Source: DATKRB01 sp963794215 | GTDB taxonomy: Bacteria > Actinomycetota > Acidimicrobiia > Acidimicrobiales > RAAP-2 | DNA: 64,000 nucleotides | Reading direction: 5' to 3' | NCBI GenBank assembly: GCA_963794215.1 | Contig: CAWCCQ010000002.1 | Coordinates: forward strand, 186,001-250,000 | Part shown: one piece after another, positions 1 to 8,574 of the stretch | Layout: each line of letters opens with the position of its first letter | Position numbering within the stretch: the first letter of the stretch is position 1 | The notes under the pieces: model-generated | The model's input: only the letters and a program-made list of their open reading frames with translations | Database searches by the model: none | What the model was told of the DNA's origin: nothing | Made by a program: the position numbers and the translations under genes

Positions 1-74
1 AATCTCATCTTGATTGGGGGGCTCGGCGGCGAGGAGTCGCCGCCGCAGATCCGGTCGAGCAGCAGGGCGCTAAA

Positions 75-560
75 ATGGGTACACTCCCGGGCATGAAAGC
101 AGGGGACATCGTCGCCGATTTCGAGTTGCCGGACGAGACTGGCCAACTGCGGAGCTTGACCAACCTACTGTCGGATGGTCCCGTGGTTCTCTTCTTCTAC
201 CCCGCAGCGATGACCGCCGGGTGCACAAAAGAGAGCTGCCATTTTCGGGACCTGAAGGCTGAATTCGAGGCTCTCGGGGCGCAACGGGTTGGCATCAGCG
301 CTGATGCTGTGGACAAGCAACGGGCTTTTGCTGACAAACACAGTTTCGACTTTCCACTCTTGTCGGACCCTGAGCGCAAGGTGGCCGTTGCGATGGGGGT
401 GAAGCGAGGCCTTTCCTTCCTGCCCAACAAGCGAACCACCTTTGTCATCGACACAGACCGGCGGGTCCTCGGGGTGGTGCACAGCGAGACTCAAATGGAT
501 CGACACGCCGACGAAGCACTAGAGATTCTCCGCCAACGGCCCTCCTCTGCTACCCCCTGA
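75..560 (+). CDS. Peroxiredoxin, BCP/AhpC-TSA family
   Basis: A 161-residue thioredoxin-fold peroxidase that should reduce hydroperoxides in the cytosol. The peroxidatic cysteine sits in the motif TAGCTKESC (around residue 50) with a second cysteine five residues later. That spacing is typical of atypical 2-Cys bacterioferritin-comigratory-type enzymes, where the pair forms an internal disulfide. The following FRD and the later SDPERKVA stretch also match the family, and the length is normal. The listed ATG at 75 gives MGTLPGMKAGD; an internal ATG at 93 would begin exactly at the conserved region and may be the true start. The gene stands alone. The 275 bases to the next gene hold nothing I recognise. 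Confidence 0.9.
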   Translation: MGTLPGMKAGDIVADFELPDETGQLRSLTNLLSDGPVVLFFYPAAMTAGCTKESCHFRDLKAEFEALGAQRVGISADAVDKQRAFADKHSFDFPLLSDPERKVAVAMGVKRGLSFLPNKRTTFVIDTDRRVLGVVHSETQMDRHADEALEILRQRPSSATP

Positions 561-835
561 CGTTGCGGCGAGTCGGGTCGGCGTACGCTCCAGCACCCAC
601 GCCTTTACACTTCGAGGCGACGGACTGCGACGCTACTGAGTGCTCGGTCGTGGTGTCATCCAGCCCCACCCTCTGCCGGCGCTCCGCCTGAAGCAACTGA
701 GCGACGCCAAGATCGTTCACACGACCGGTCTTCTCGGCACCCCGGGCCGACACGGAGGATGACACCAGCGGCCTTCCAGTTCGCCGTCAGCTGCTGGGGT
801 CGTGGCCAAGTCGAAGTGGTCCCCGGGGTACTTCG

Positions 836-1846
836 TCAACCCTGAGTCCTGAGCGCTGCCAGGGCTTGTACCGCTCCGGTGGTGGGTGCGATCGCGACGA
901 GCCCACGATAGAGCTGAACGACACTGACACGATCGAGAGTCCCGGTGCGGGCCCGGTCGCAGTGGGCGGATTGGATCGCGGCCTCGAGCTGGAACCGTCC
1001 GAAGGGCGCTCCGAGCGCGTGCGCGCGGCGGAGTAACACTTCGCCATCGGCGATGAGCGAGCGGTCCCACAACGAGGTGTCCTGCTCGTCGAGAGCTAAC
1101 CACGGTGTGCTCGTTCGTGCGGGAGCCCGTGACTGTGCGAACGTGAGCAGTGAGGCCAGGCCCCATGCCTCGGGCTCGGTATCGAGCATGCTCGCGGTGA
1201 GCACGGCCAGCCATCGCGCCTCGTCGGCGATCGATTCGCGTATGCGCTCGTGCTGGTCGAGCCAATCGATTGCATAGGCGGCATAGATGGCCTCGAGCAC
1301 AGCAGGCAGCCGTGCCGGTAGGTCCGCACGCGTCGGCACACGGAACGGGATGCCCGCATCGCGGATGCGACGCTTGGCCCGAACCAGACGTTGCGCCATC
1401 GTGGTGGGCTGCACCGCGAAAACCCGAGCAATGCGATCCGCCTCGAACCCCAGCACGACCTGGAGCATGAGGGGAGTGCGTACTGCGGGATTGATCGCCG
1501 GGTGCGCGCAGGCGAACATCAGCTCCAGCCGCTTATCGGGGACCGCCTCCGGATCGGGTTGGGTGAGCCGGGCCGCGAGGTCGTCGTCCAACGGCGCCGC
1601 GGTGCGCACCGCGGCAGAGGCGAATGCGTCGCGAATGCGGTTGCGGGCAACGGCGACGAGCCACCCCTGGGGATTTTCGGGAACGCCGGCATTCGGCCAG
1701 GTGCGCAAGGCCCGCTCGAAGGCGTCGCCGAGCGCATCTTCAGCGAGCACGACGTCTCGTGTCGACGCTGCGAGCAGGGCCACCAGCCGGCCGTACGACG
1801 CTCGCGCGGCACGCTCCGCTGCCGAGCTGGCCTCGTCGGCAGTCAT
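836..1846 (-). CDS. ECF RNA polymerase sigma factor, SigI-like/ECF42 type
   Basis: A 336-residue extracytoplasmic-function sigma factor. The N-terminal sigma2 region contains the LAEDALGDAFERAL and ENPQGWLVAVARNRIRD segments. A sigma4 region with ADRIARVFAVQPTTMAQRLVRAKRRIRD follows, and then a long C-terminal extension (about residues 180-336; DUF6596-type, with the IYAAYA and ALLLRRAHALGAPFGRFQLEAAI-like signature). This architecture is characteristic of ECF42 factors, which have no classical anti-sigma factor and are encoded beside a DGPF protein, as here. The start chosen is the ATG that overlaps the upstream DGPF stop codon as ATGA; the longer open frame upstream is only read-through of that gene. 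Confidence 0.9.
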   Translation of the reverse strand: MTADEASSAAERAARASYGRLVALLAASTRDVVLAEDALGDAFERALRTWPNAGVPENPQGWLVAVARNRIRDAFASAAVRTAAPLDDDLAARLTQPDPEAVPDKRLELMFACAHPAINPAVRTPLMLQVVLGFEADRIARVFAVQPTTMAQRLVRAKRRIRDAGIPFRVPTRADLPARLPAVLEAIYAAYAIDWLDQHERIRESIADEARWLAVLTASMLDTEPEAWGLASLLTFAQSRAPARTSTPWLALDEQDTSLWDRSLIADGEVLLRRAHALGAPFGRFQLEAAIQSAHCDRARTGTLDRVSVVQLYRGLVAIAPTTGAVQALAALRTQG

Positions 1847-2229
1847 TTGACAGGCTGTGCGCCCTGCCACGAGCCATCCACGTAGCGGGTCGCGGTCGGT
1901 CGGATCTCGACATGACCCCACGACGCAGATGGTGCCCGACTCGCCCATTCGATCGCGGCGTCGAGGTCCGGGACATCGATGACGAACGTGCCGCCCAGTT
2001 GCTCCTTCGTGTCGGCGAACGGGCCGTCCTGCACGACCAGCTCACCACCGGCCAATGTGACCGTGGTGGTCGCGTTCGACTGCGCAAGCACCTCAGCACT
2101 GGCGAGCACGCCTGCATCGTCGAGCGCCCTTGCGTATGCCTGAAACGCTCGCATCCCCTCAGCGAGGGCCTCAGGGCCGAGGTCCTCGGCAGTCGGCTCG
2201 GGATAGTGGAGCAGCAGGCTGTAACGCAT
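1843..2229 (-). CDS. YCII-related DGPF-domain protein, partner of the ECF sigma factor
   Basis: A 128-residue small alpha/beta protein of the YCII family. The defining DGPF tetrapeptide lies in VVQDGPFADTKEQLGG at about residue 69, followed by the conserved IDVPDLDAAIEWA helix. Members next to ECF42 sigma factors are thought to sense an unknown signal or work with the sigma factor; the mechanism is not settled. It is the first gene of a two-gene operon and its stop overlaps the sigma start by four bases, so translation is probably coupled. The length is normal and no key residue is missing. Confidence 0.9.
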   Translation of the reverse strand: MRYSLLLHYPEPTAEDLGPEALAEGMRAFQAYARALDDAGVLASAEVLAQSNATTTVTLAGGELVVQDGPFADTKEQLGGTFVIDVPDLDAAIEWASRAPSASWGHVEIRPTATRYVDGSWQGAQPVK

Positions 2230-2534
2230 GACGGTCGTCCTTCCGGCTCGCGTGTGATTCTGACACCAGAGTGACGAACGAACAGTGGCGAAATCGACAC
2301 GAACCTCGTCGCCGGGCCAGAGGCCCTCGTAGGGGAGTTCCGGGTTCAGGACGCCCGACTCGCTCCCGCTCAGGTCCCAACTCCGAGAGCTCTCAACCCG
2401 AGGCGTTCCTCGGGCCAGTCCCCCACGTCGGACCGGATCTCGGATCTGACGTTCTCGACACCGAGCCCAGCGGGCTCGACCGAGGAGTCTGGGAGCGGTC
2501 GCGCTTGCAATCGCCCATCGGCGAGACTGGCTCC
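2230..2534. other. Intergenic stretch between divergent DGPF and small conserved gene
   Basis: About 300 bases carry the divergent promoters of the DGPF/sigma operon on the minus strand and of the small gene at 2535 on the plus strand. The open frame of the latter continues upstream to 2271, but that part is Arg/Pro/Ser-rich and looks like untranslated GC-rich sequence. I see no clear operator or hairpin. Confidence 0.4.
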
Positions 2535-2867
2535 GTGGCCTTCGGACAACAATCAGGACCGCCGGCCTCGGCGAGCCAGGTAAAAGAGCTCCTTACCCTC
2601 CTCAAAGGCGCTGGTCACACCAATTTTCGCGAGGCACGCGGCCCGCTGGGATTCACACAACGCCAGGCCAGCGGCAAGTTCACCCGCGACGAGGCGGCTG
2701 CCTTCATCGAGCGACTCCAAGACGCCGAGTCGGAAGAGAGCCACCCGGTCACCGCCGCGCCGTCGCTGCTCTCCGCCCAGATGCAGATGCTGCGCCACCT
2801 CCCGGCAGAACCACTGGCCGTTGAGCTCCGTCGTCGTGGCTGGACGGTGACCGAACCTTCGCTGTAG
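2535..2867 (+). CDS. Small conserved actinobacterial protein of unknown function
   Basis: About 110 residues. The N-terminal core (residues 1-60) has an amphipathic helix with ASQVKELLTLLKGAGH, then a conserved FREARGPLGFTQRQ turn and a KFTRDEAAAFIERLQ helix. I recall this pattern from small uncharacterised actinobacterial proteins. A variable Ser/Glu linker leads to a C-terminal LAVELRRRGWTV segment. The GTG at 2535 starts just before the conserved part and is preferred over the longer frame from 2271. There is no predicted membrane segment and no catalytic motif I can name. It lies alone between the sigma operon and an amidohydrolase. Confidence 0.6.
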   Translation: MAFGQQSGPPASASQVKELLTLLKGAGHTNFREARGPLGFTQRQASGKFTRDEAAAFIERLQDAESEESHPVTAAPSLLSAQMQMLRHLPAEPLAVELRRRGWTVTEPSL

Positions 2868-3200
2868 GGCTCAGCGACGGCGCCTGAACGCCACGGCATT
2901 CGTCCGTGACGGAGAGCGAGGTCGCCGACGTCCCTTTGACCGGGCCCGTCAAGCAACGCGCCGCCTTCGTCCGTCTGCCCCCAAGGCACCGCTGGACTGG
3001 TTGCCCGGCTCTGAGGTGGGCCGGGACGCAGGCACAGAAGATGCCGATGGGTCGGTCTCGCGGCGAACAACACCGTCGGTTGCGTGATATCGCCAGACGA
3101 GGCGTGGTGAGTGGAAACGAAAACATCATTGTCGTAGGCTGGACTGAGCTGCACACCTGGGCCCCCGGGCCCGAGGGCCAACCGAGAGGGAATTGCCACG
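2868..3200. other. Intergenic stretch upstream of amidohydrolase
   Basis: About 330 bases. A 102-residue open frame crosses it but has no recognisable protein character. A GAGAGGGAA ribosome-binding site sits just before the amidohydrolase ATG. No other element is seen. Confidence 0.35.
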
Positions 3201-4370
3201 ATGACGCAGACTGAGGGCGGGAAGCTTTGGGCCAACTCCGGTGACTCGCACTACATGGAGCCACCGGACCTCTACGACCAGCTGCCCGAGCACCTGCGAG
3301 ACAAGATGCCCAAGACGGTGCGCGACGAGGCCCGTGGGCTCGAGGTGATCACCGTCGACGGCCAGTCCTTCGAACGGGCCATCCCGGCCCCCCGGACCCC
3401 CGAGCAGCTGGCCCGCAACGCGGCGCGCCCACTCGAGGACGACCTCGACGAGGGCGAGGGCCAAGCACGGGCCCCCGGTGCCTTCGACCCCGATCTGCGC
3501 CTGGTCGACCTCGACAACGAGGGCATCTGGGCCGAGGCGATCTACCCCTCGCTTGGCACGTGGACCTTCAACATCCGCACCCCAGAGATCGTGAAGGTGG
3601 GGTGCGCCATCTCGAACGACTTCTTCATCGAGTTCCAGCGCCACTCGCCCCGCTACGTCGTGGCCGCCTCGATCCCCCTGCTCGACGTGGACGACACGGT
3701 CGCCGAGATCCGCCGCGCCGCGGCCATGGGCTTCAAGCTCGGCTTCTTTCCGGTCCGTCCCCCGATGGAGCGGCCCCAGTGGCAGGACCCCGAGTGGTCC
3801 CCGGTGTGGGAGGCCCTCGAGCAGAACGCCATGGTGCTCGGGTTCCACATCGGCACCGAGCCGGTCGACCCGACCGGGCGCATTGGCCTGTACTACCGGG
3901 GTCCGGGCGGGGCGGTGCTCAACTACGTCGAGACGACCTATGGCGGGCAGCGGGCCGTGAGCCAGCTCATCGCCTGCGGGGCGCTCGACCGCCACCCTGA
4001 CCTGCGCATCTTGGTCTCCGAGGGCGGGGCGACCTGGGGACCGTTCTTGGCCGACCGGATGGACGAGGGCTACCGCCAGCACGGGGCGGCGGTCCGTCCG
4101 AGGCTGTCCAAGCTCCCGAGCGAGTACCTCTACAACCAGGTCTACGCCTCGTTCCAGCACGACCGCTCGGCCGTCCAAGCCAATATGGCCATGGGCTGGA
4201 AGAACGTGATGTGGGGCTCGGACTACCCCCACTACGAAGGCACCTTCGGGCACTCCCAGAAGACCCTGCACGAGCTCTTCGACGATTGCCCGGCCGAGGT
4301 CAGCCACCGGATTCGCATCGGCGCCTTCCAAGAGCTGTTCCCCCACGTTCCGGCTCCCCCCGCACCCTGA
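3201..4370 (+). CDS. Amidohydrolase family 2 (metal-dependent TIM-barrel hydrolase/decarboxylase type)
   Basis: A 389-residue member of the PF04909 group, which includes ACMSD-like decarboxylases and uncharacterised hydrolases. The N-terminal metal-binding strand is altered to GDSHYMEPPD, in place of the classic DxH. A barrel histidine lies in MVLGFHIGTEP, and the C-terminal catalytic Asp is in MWGSDYPHYEGTFGHS, a strong signature of this subgroup. Such genes are repeated in actinobacteria near CoA-thioester and steroid-like degradation genes, and a second copy occurs here at 46.3-47.6 kb. The substrate cannot be read from sequence. The ATG has a good ribosome-binding site (GAGAGGGAA). Confidence 0.85.
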   Translation: MTQTEGGKLWANSGDSHYMEPPDLYDQLPEHLRDKMPKTVRDEARGLEVITVDGQSFERAIPAPRTPEQLARNAARPLEDDLDEGEGQARAPGAFDPDLRLVDLDNEGIWAEAIYPSLGTWTFNIRTPEIVKVGCAISNDFFIEFQRHSPRYVVAASIPLLDVDDTVAEIRRAAAMGFKLGFFPVRPPMERPQWQDPEWSPVWEALEQNAMVLGFHIGTEPVDPTGRIGLYYRGPGGAVLNYVETTYGGQRAVSQLIACGALDRHPDLRILVSEGGATWGPFLADRMDEGYRQHGAAVRPRLSKLPSEYLYNQVYASFQHDRSAVQANMAMGWKNVMWGSDYPHYEGTFGHSQKTLHELFDDCPAEVSHRIRIGAFQELFPHVPAPPAP

Positions 4371-4463
4371 GCTGCGGGCACCTCGGGGTCAGTTCCCCCG
4401 GGGGTGCGGTGGCCGTGGGCCCGAGTCGTTCCTCGAACTGCCCGCCGGGGGCTAGTTGGCGGA

Positions 4464-4907
4464 CTACGCCGGGGTCCAGAACGGCAGCGTCAGGGTGTCG
4501 CTCACGTGGTTCCACACGACCCGTACGCGCAGGCCGATTCCTACGTCCTCAGGGTCGCAGTCCACGACGTTGGACACGAAGCGAACGCCCGGGGCCCCAT
4601 CGGGATCGATCACCGCGGGCATGTAGGGCACGTAGTTGGACAATTCGGGATTGAGCGGGTGGCGCACGATGATGACGCTGAAGACGGTGCCCGTTCCCAC
4701 CAAGGGCACGAACTGCATTTCTTGGCTTCGACACCTCGAGCAGAAGCGGGTCGGGGGCAGACGGAAGGTGCCACAGGTCGCACAACGCGGGGCGGTCAGC
4801 TGCTCGTGGTTCGCCGCATCCCAGAACGGCTGGGTCCACTCGTCCGCGTAGGGATCGGTGAACAACGGGGGCGGCATGTGGGTGAAGGGCATCGCGGGGG
4901 TGGACAT
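4464..4907 (-). CDS. DUF35 zinc-ribbon/OB-fold protein, partner of thiolase-like enzyme
   Basis: A 147-residue acyl-CoA-associated protein. A rubredoxin-like zinc ribbon (CATCGTFRLPPTRFCSRC, residues about 40-57) is followed by an OB-fold with GTGTVFSVIIVRHP. DUF35 proteins pair with thiolase-fold or MaoC-like proteins; in steroid side-chain degradation, a DUF35 domain binds the Ltp2 aldolase. Its ATG overlaps the stop of the preceding thiolase-like gene by one base (TGATG), so the two are co-translated and probably form a complex. Both Cys pairs are intact. Confidence 0.9.
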   Translation of the reverse strand: MSTPAMPFTHMPPPLFTDPYADEWTQPFWDAANHEQLTAPRCATCGTFRLPPTRFCSRCRSQEMQFVPLVGTGTVFSVIIVRHPLNPELSNYVPYMPAVIDPDGAPGVRFVSNVVDCDPEDVGIGLRVRVVWNHVSDTLTLPFWTPA

Positions 4908-6124
4908 CAGGCCTTCTTCAGGATGGTTGCGCTCATGGGGATGGCGGCCGGACCGCCGGTGATGAGGGCAAGCTCGGCACCGGCGACCTGGTTGACGGCG
5001 CTGCCGCGCAGCTGCTCGACCCCCTCTTTCACATGGGTCATGCCGATCACATAGGCCTCTGACAGGTTCCCGCCGTGGGTGTTCACCGGGATCGTGCCCG
5101 TGGGCCAGGCGATGTTGCCCTCGGCGACGAACGGGCCGCCCTCGCCAATCGGGCAGAACCCGTAGTCCTCGATCTGCATGAGGACCATTGGCGAGAAATG
5201 GTCGTAGAGCAGGGCCACGTCGATGTCGGCCGGTCCGACGCCGGCCATCTCGTAGACCTGCTTAGCGACGTCGCGATGGCCCGAGGAGGCGAAGGTCGAT
5301 GCGGGCATCTGGAACGAGCCGAGCAACGTGGCGTGGTTCCCCGTACCCCCGTTGGCCGAGCCGGCGATGAGCACCGGTGGCTGGCGCAGATCTCGGGCCC
5401 GCTCGATCGAGGTGGTGATCACCGCCACCGCCCCGTCGGTCTCCATCGTGTAGTCGAACAAGCAGAGCGGCTCGGAGATCATCCGGGCGTTGAAGTAGTC
5501 GTCCATGGTCAGGGGTTGGCGCATGAGCGAAGTCGGCCGTCGAATCGCGTTGTTGCGCTGGGAGATGCAGATCTGGGCAAAGTGCTCGCGGGTGGTGCCG
5601 TACTGGTACATGTGCCGGTTGGTGATCATCGCGAAGTTCTGCCCGGGCGAGACAATGGTGGCCGGGGCGCTGAACGCCATCTCGGGGGGCACCCCGCCAC
5701 CGCCGCCGTAGGCCCCTCCTCCCCCACCGGTGGGCAGCTGGCGCGGAGCGTTGGAGGACCCACCGAGCCGGCGCGTCGCCTGCTGGAGGGTCATCAGGCT
5801 CACGCAGACCTTGGCCATGCCCGCCGTGATGGCGGCTGCGGCTAGACCGACCGATCCCGCCGCACCACCGCCGCCTGAGGTGAGGGTGGCGGCGAAGCGG
5901 ACTTCGGGCACACCCATGAGTGCGGCCATGGCACCGGGGTCCACGGGTGCCCCCGAGTAGAGGGCGAAACCATCGAGGTCCTCGACGCCCAGCCCCGCGT
6001 CGTCGAGCGCCGCCAGCGTGGCCTTGATCGCCATCTCCATCGGCGTCTGGGGAAGCGACTGTCCCCGCTTGTAGTACGGCGTGCTTCCCACGCCGACGAT
6101 CGCCGTCTTGTCCTTGAGCGTCAC
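4907..6124 (-). CDS. Thiolase-fold protein (SCP2/Ltp2-like), probably an acyl-CoA aldolase or lipid-transfer type
   Basis: A 405-residue thiolase-superfamily protein: N-terminal AIVGVGSTPYYKRG, middle LAAAAITAGMAKVCV and C-terminal NTHGGNLSEAYVIGMTH. The position where true thiolases carry the nucleophilic cysteine reads ATLTSGGGGAAGSVG, with no cysteine, so classical Claisen thiolysis is unlikely. Members with this change and a DUF35 partner include retro-aldolases such as Ltp2; that role is inferred here from family and context. The GTG start at 6124 has a GAGGGAGA ribosome-binding site. A perfect inverted repeat lies 38-54 bases upstream. It is first in the operon, followed by the DUF35 gene. 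Confidence 0.85.
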   Translation of the reverse strand: MTLKDKTAIVGVGSTPYYKRGQSLPQTPMEMAIKATLAALDDAGLGVEDLDGFALYSGAPVDPGAMAALMGVPEVRFAATLTSGGGGAAGSVGLAAAAITAGMAKVCVSLMTLQQATRRLGGSSNAPRQLPTGGGGGAYGGGGGVPPEMAFSAPATIVSPGQNFAMITNRHMYQYGTTREHFAQICISQRNNAIRRPTSLMRQPLTMDDYFNARMISEPLCLFDYTMETDGAVAVITTSIERARDLRQPPVLIAGSANGGTGNHATLLGSFQMPASTFASSGHRDVAKQVYEMAGVGPADIDVALLYDHFSPMVLMQIEDYGFCPIGEGGPFVAEGNIAWPTGTIPVNTHGGNLSEAYVIGMTHVKEGVEQLRGSAVNQVAGAELALITGGPAAIPMSATILKKA

Positions 6125-6161
6125 TCTCCCTCGCTTCTCAACAATATCCTTCCCATTTTGA

Positions 6162-6178
6162 AAGCGATGTTATCGCTT
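6162..6178. promoter_or_regulatory. Inverted repeat, putative repressor operator of thiolase/DUF35 operon
   Basis: AAGCGAT-GTT-ATCGCTT is a perfect 7-bp inverted repeat with a 3-bp spacer. It lies 38 bases upstream of the thiolase-like start, inside the divergent intergenic region (6125-6441). Its size and position fit an operator for a dimeric TetR- or GntR-type regulator of CoA-thioester metabolism; no such regulator gene is adjacent. Confidence 0.45.
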
Positions 6179-6441
6179 ACCCCAGCTCGGCCGAATCCGC
6201 TGTGGGGAGCGCAGTCGCCCATGGTCCATGCGCCCCCTAAACGCGTTCGCTCTGAGGTCTCTTTGGTCCCGAGGGGACGACTTCGAATCTTGAAGAGGTT
6301 CACGTTTGTATGAATCGGATACCGCGTACCGGCTGCATGCCTCCTGGAGGACGGCAGCGGACAGCGTGGTCGCGCGATACTCGTCAGGCCGAACGCCTCG
6401 AGGGTAGCCGGTGAGTCCGATCACGTCCATGAGGAGCCCGC

Positions 6442-6918
6442 ATGCCCGATACCGTCTTCCTGCCCGACCGCATCGAGGTGACCCGACCTATCCCGGCGCC
6501 CCCCTCCGAGATCTTCGACATCGTGCGGAGCCCGGCGGGCCATGTGGCCATCGACGCGTCTGGGATGTTGCAAGGCTTCACCGGCGAGCCGGCGGAGAAG
6601 GTCGGGGACACCTTCGTTATCCACATGGACCGCGAATCGCTCAATGATGTGCCGCTCGGCAAGTACGACGTGACCGTTCACATCATCCTCTTCGAGCGCG
6701 ACAAGGAGATCGCGTGGGATCTCGGGCCCGCTGTCCCGGTGCCTCACGTCTACGGGTACCGACTGGACGCCGGCGAAGACGGGGTTACCAACGTGACGTC
6801 CTACTACGACTGGTCGAAGGTAACCGGCGACCTGAAGGAACGCTTCCCCATCGTGCCCGAGTCGGCCCTGCGCGCCACGCTGGGGATCTTGGAGCGAACG
6901 GTAAAAAAGGGCCGATGA
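6442..6918 (+). CDS. SRPBCC (START-like) domain protein
   Basis: A 158-residue polyketide cyclase/dehydrase-type helix-grip protein that should bind a hydrophobic ligand. The first beta strand and helix are IEVTRPIPAPPSEIFDIVRSP, and the long C-terminal helix runs through ESALRATLGILERTVKK. A motif YDWSKV before the last helix is typical of the actinobacterial subgroup found near lipid and steroid catabolism genes. The ATG at 6442 follows a GAGGAG ribosome-binding site. It is divergent from the thiolase/DUF35 operon. The ligand is unknown. Confidence 0.8.
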   Translation: MPDTVFLPDRIEVTRPIPAPPSEIFDIVRSPAGHVAIDASGMLQGFTGEPAEKVGDTFVIHMDRESLNDVPLGKYDVTVHIILFERDKEIAWDLGPAVPVPHVYGYRLDAGEDGVTNVTSYYDWSKVTGDLKERFPIVPESALRATLGILERTVKKGR

Positions 6919-7094
6919 CCACTCCCGCCCAGCGGGGTCGGTGCCTCGTCTCCCTAGTGGGCTGCCTACCCACAACTAGGCCGACTCAGTGGTCATCGAC
7001 CGGGTTCCTCACTACCTTGAGCCAGGGGTATACAGCCTGCCGGAGCTAGCGCTCTTGCCACCGGCTTCTCCTGTGCACGTCGCGGTCCGGGTGC

Positions 7095-7535
7095 TCACAC
7101 CTCGAGCAGACGCACCGGCACCAGCCTCCGAGCCACCACGGTCGCCCACCGGTCCCGACAACGCGCAAGGCGCGCTGCTCGATCGGACGCCGTTGACGAC
7201 GGTGTGGTCCTTCGAGCAGCCGAGATTCCGGCGGCCGCCAGAAGCACGGCGACGACGGCGTCGACCCCGGCCGATTGCCGGAGACGGCGATCCAGCACGG
7301 ATAGGGCCACCATCGACGCCGCGTGCAACGCGTCCAGTTCTGCGCCAAGGGCCCAAACCGACCTCGACGGCTCTGACCCTGAGATGAGAACCTGGAGGAA
7401 CTGGCGGGCCCCAAGCACTCGGGCCGCCGTTCGGGCGTGGGGCCCCATCGACTCTCCGAGCGTGCGCACCGCCACCCACGGGGCCGACAGCTCAAGAAGG
7501 CCAACCCCAGCGCGGATCGCGCCGAGCGTGGTCAT
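7095..7535 (-). CDS. Small membrane-associated protein downstream of SDR
   Basis: A 146-residue alanine- and leucine-rich protein. Hydrophobic stretches occur near the N-terminus (IRAGVGLLELSAP), in the middle (HAASMVALSVL) and at about residues 90-105 (VDAVVAVLLAAAGI). The ARVLGARQFLQVL and ELDALHAASM patterns recur in actinobacterial proteins encoded right after short-chain dehydrogenases; no function is known. The chosen ATG overlaps the SDR stop as ATGA, making it the third gene of the GH15-SDR operon. The last 40 residues are Arg-rich and may be cytoplasmic. Confidence 0.6.
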   Translation of the reverse strand: MTTLGAIRAGVGLLELSAPWVAVRTLGESMGPHARTAARVLGARQFLQVLISGSEPSRSVWALGAELDALHAASMVALSVLDRRLRQSAGVDAVVAVLLAAAGISAARRTTPSSTASDRAARLARCRDRWATVVARRLVPVRLLEV

Positions 7536-8539
7536 CGACGGCGTCGTGAGAACCCCGCCCACCCGGCGAGGACCACCACTCCGGCCACCGCTCCAATGAC
7601 GACACGAGCGTGATGCGAAACCCACAGTTCGGGGCTGTGCGAGTGAGCCCGCTCGTCGAAGATGCCGTGCGCCCCGTAGTCGTGCCCGCTCTTGCCGTCT
7701 ACCGGCCTCCAGAGATTCGAGGATCGGTCCGCGTCCACCTTTTGGGGGGCCTGCTGGGATCGGTAGCCGGTTCGTGCCAGGTAGCGATCGAGCAGTCCGG
7801 GGGCCAACTTGTTGGCAACAATGGTGACCGCCGTGCTGTCGCCTACCCAGTATTGCTTGCGTCCGGGATGGTCAGCGGCATAGAGCACGCCGCGCGCCGC
7901 CGTCTCGGGCTGGTAGATCGGCGGGACCGGCTGAGGGTGGTTGGGGAGCCGGGTGAGCACCCACGAGAATTGCGGCGTATTGACCGCGGGCATCTGGACG
8001 ACGGTCACCTTGACGTTGCTGCGATCGTGTAAGAGCTCGGTGCGCACCGAGGAGGTGAAGCCGTTGATGGCGTGCTTCGCACCACAGTAGGCGGACTGGA
8101 GCGGGATGCTACGGTCGCCGAGGGCCGAGCCGACCTGAACTATGGTGCCGGCATTGCGGGGTCGCATGTGCTCGAGCGCCACCCGAGTGCCATGGACGTA
8201 CCCGAGGTAGGCGACCTCGGTGACCCGCCTGAACTCGTCGGGCTCGATCTGCCAGAACGGGGCAAAGACCGATGCAAAGGCCACGTTGATCCAGACGTCG
8301 ATGGGACCGAATGCGTCGACAACCTCCGCTGCCGCGCTCGACACCTGCCCGTAGTCAGCAACGTCCGTCGGCACTGTCACGGCCTTGCCTCCGCGCTGCT
8401 CGACGTCCTTTGCTGCCGCGTCCAGTCCGGCCGACCCGCGAGCCAACAGCGCCACGCTGGCGCCCCGTGCTCCGAACGCCTCAGCGACGGCCCGGCCGAT
8501 GCCTCCACTTGCACCCGTGACCACCACGACCTGGCTCAT
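7532..8539 (-). CDS. Short-chain dehydrogenase/reductase with C-terminal membrane anchor
   Basis: A 335-residue SDR. The Rossmann motif is VVVVTGASGGIGRAVAEAFG at the very N-terminus. The catalytic serine lies in VQVGSALGD and the active-site YxxxK in SAYCGAKHAING. After about residue 250 comes an extension that ends in a single transmembrane helix (VVIGAVAGVVVLAGWAGF) and an Arg tail, so the enzyme is probably tethered to the membrane. The start at 8539 follows a strong AGGGAGGG site; an ATG at 8578 that overlaps the GH15 stop (ATGA) would add 13 residues. The substrate is unknown. It is the middle gene of a three-gene operon. Confidence 0.85.
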   Translation of the reverse strand: MSQVVVVTGASGGIGRAVAEAFGARGASVALLARGSAGLDAAAKDVEQRGGKAVTVPTDVADYGQVSSAAAEVVDAFGPIDVWINVAFASVFAPFWQIEPDEFRRVTEVAYLGYVHGTRVALEHMRPRNAGTIVQVGSALGDRSIPLQSAYCGAKHAINGFTSSVRTELLHDRSNVKVTVVQMPAVNTPQFSWVLTRLPNHPQPVPPIYQPETAARGVLYAADHPGRKQYWVGDSTAVTIVANKLAPGLLDRYLARTGYRSQQAPQKVDADRSSNLWRPVDGKSGHDYGAHGIFDERAHSHSPELWVSHHARVVIGAVAGVVVLAGWAGFSRRRR

Positions 8540-8574
8540 GTCCCTCCCTCTGCGCTGGATCTCACGGTGCACGC

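Noticed and set aside
3126..4346. 406-residue minus-strand ORF opposite the amidohydrolase
   Set aside because: Antisense shadow of a well-supported gene: Val/Gly/Arg/Leu-rich with no family motif.
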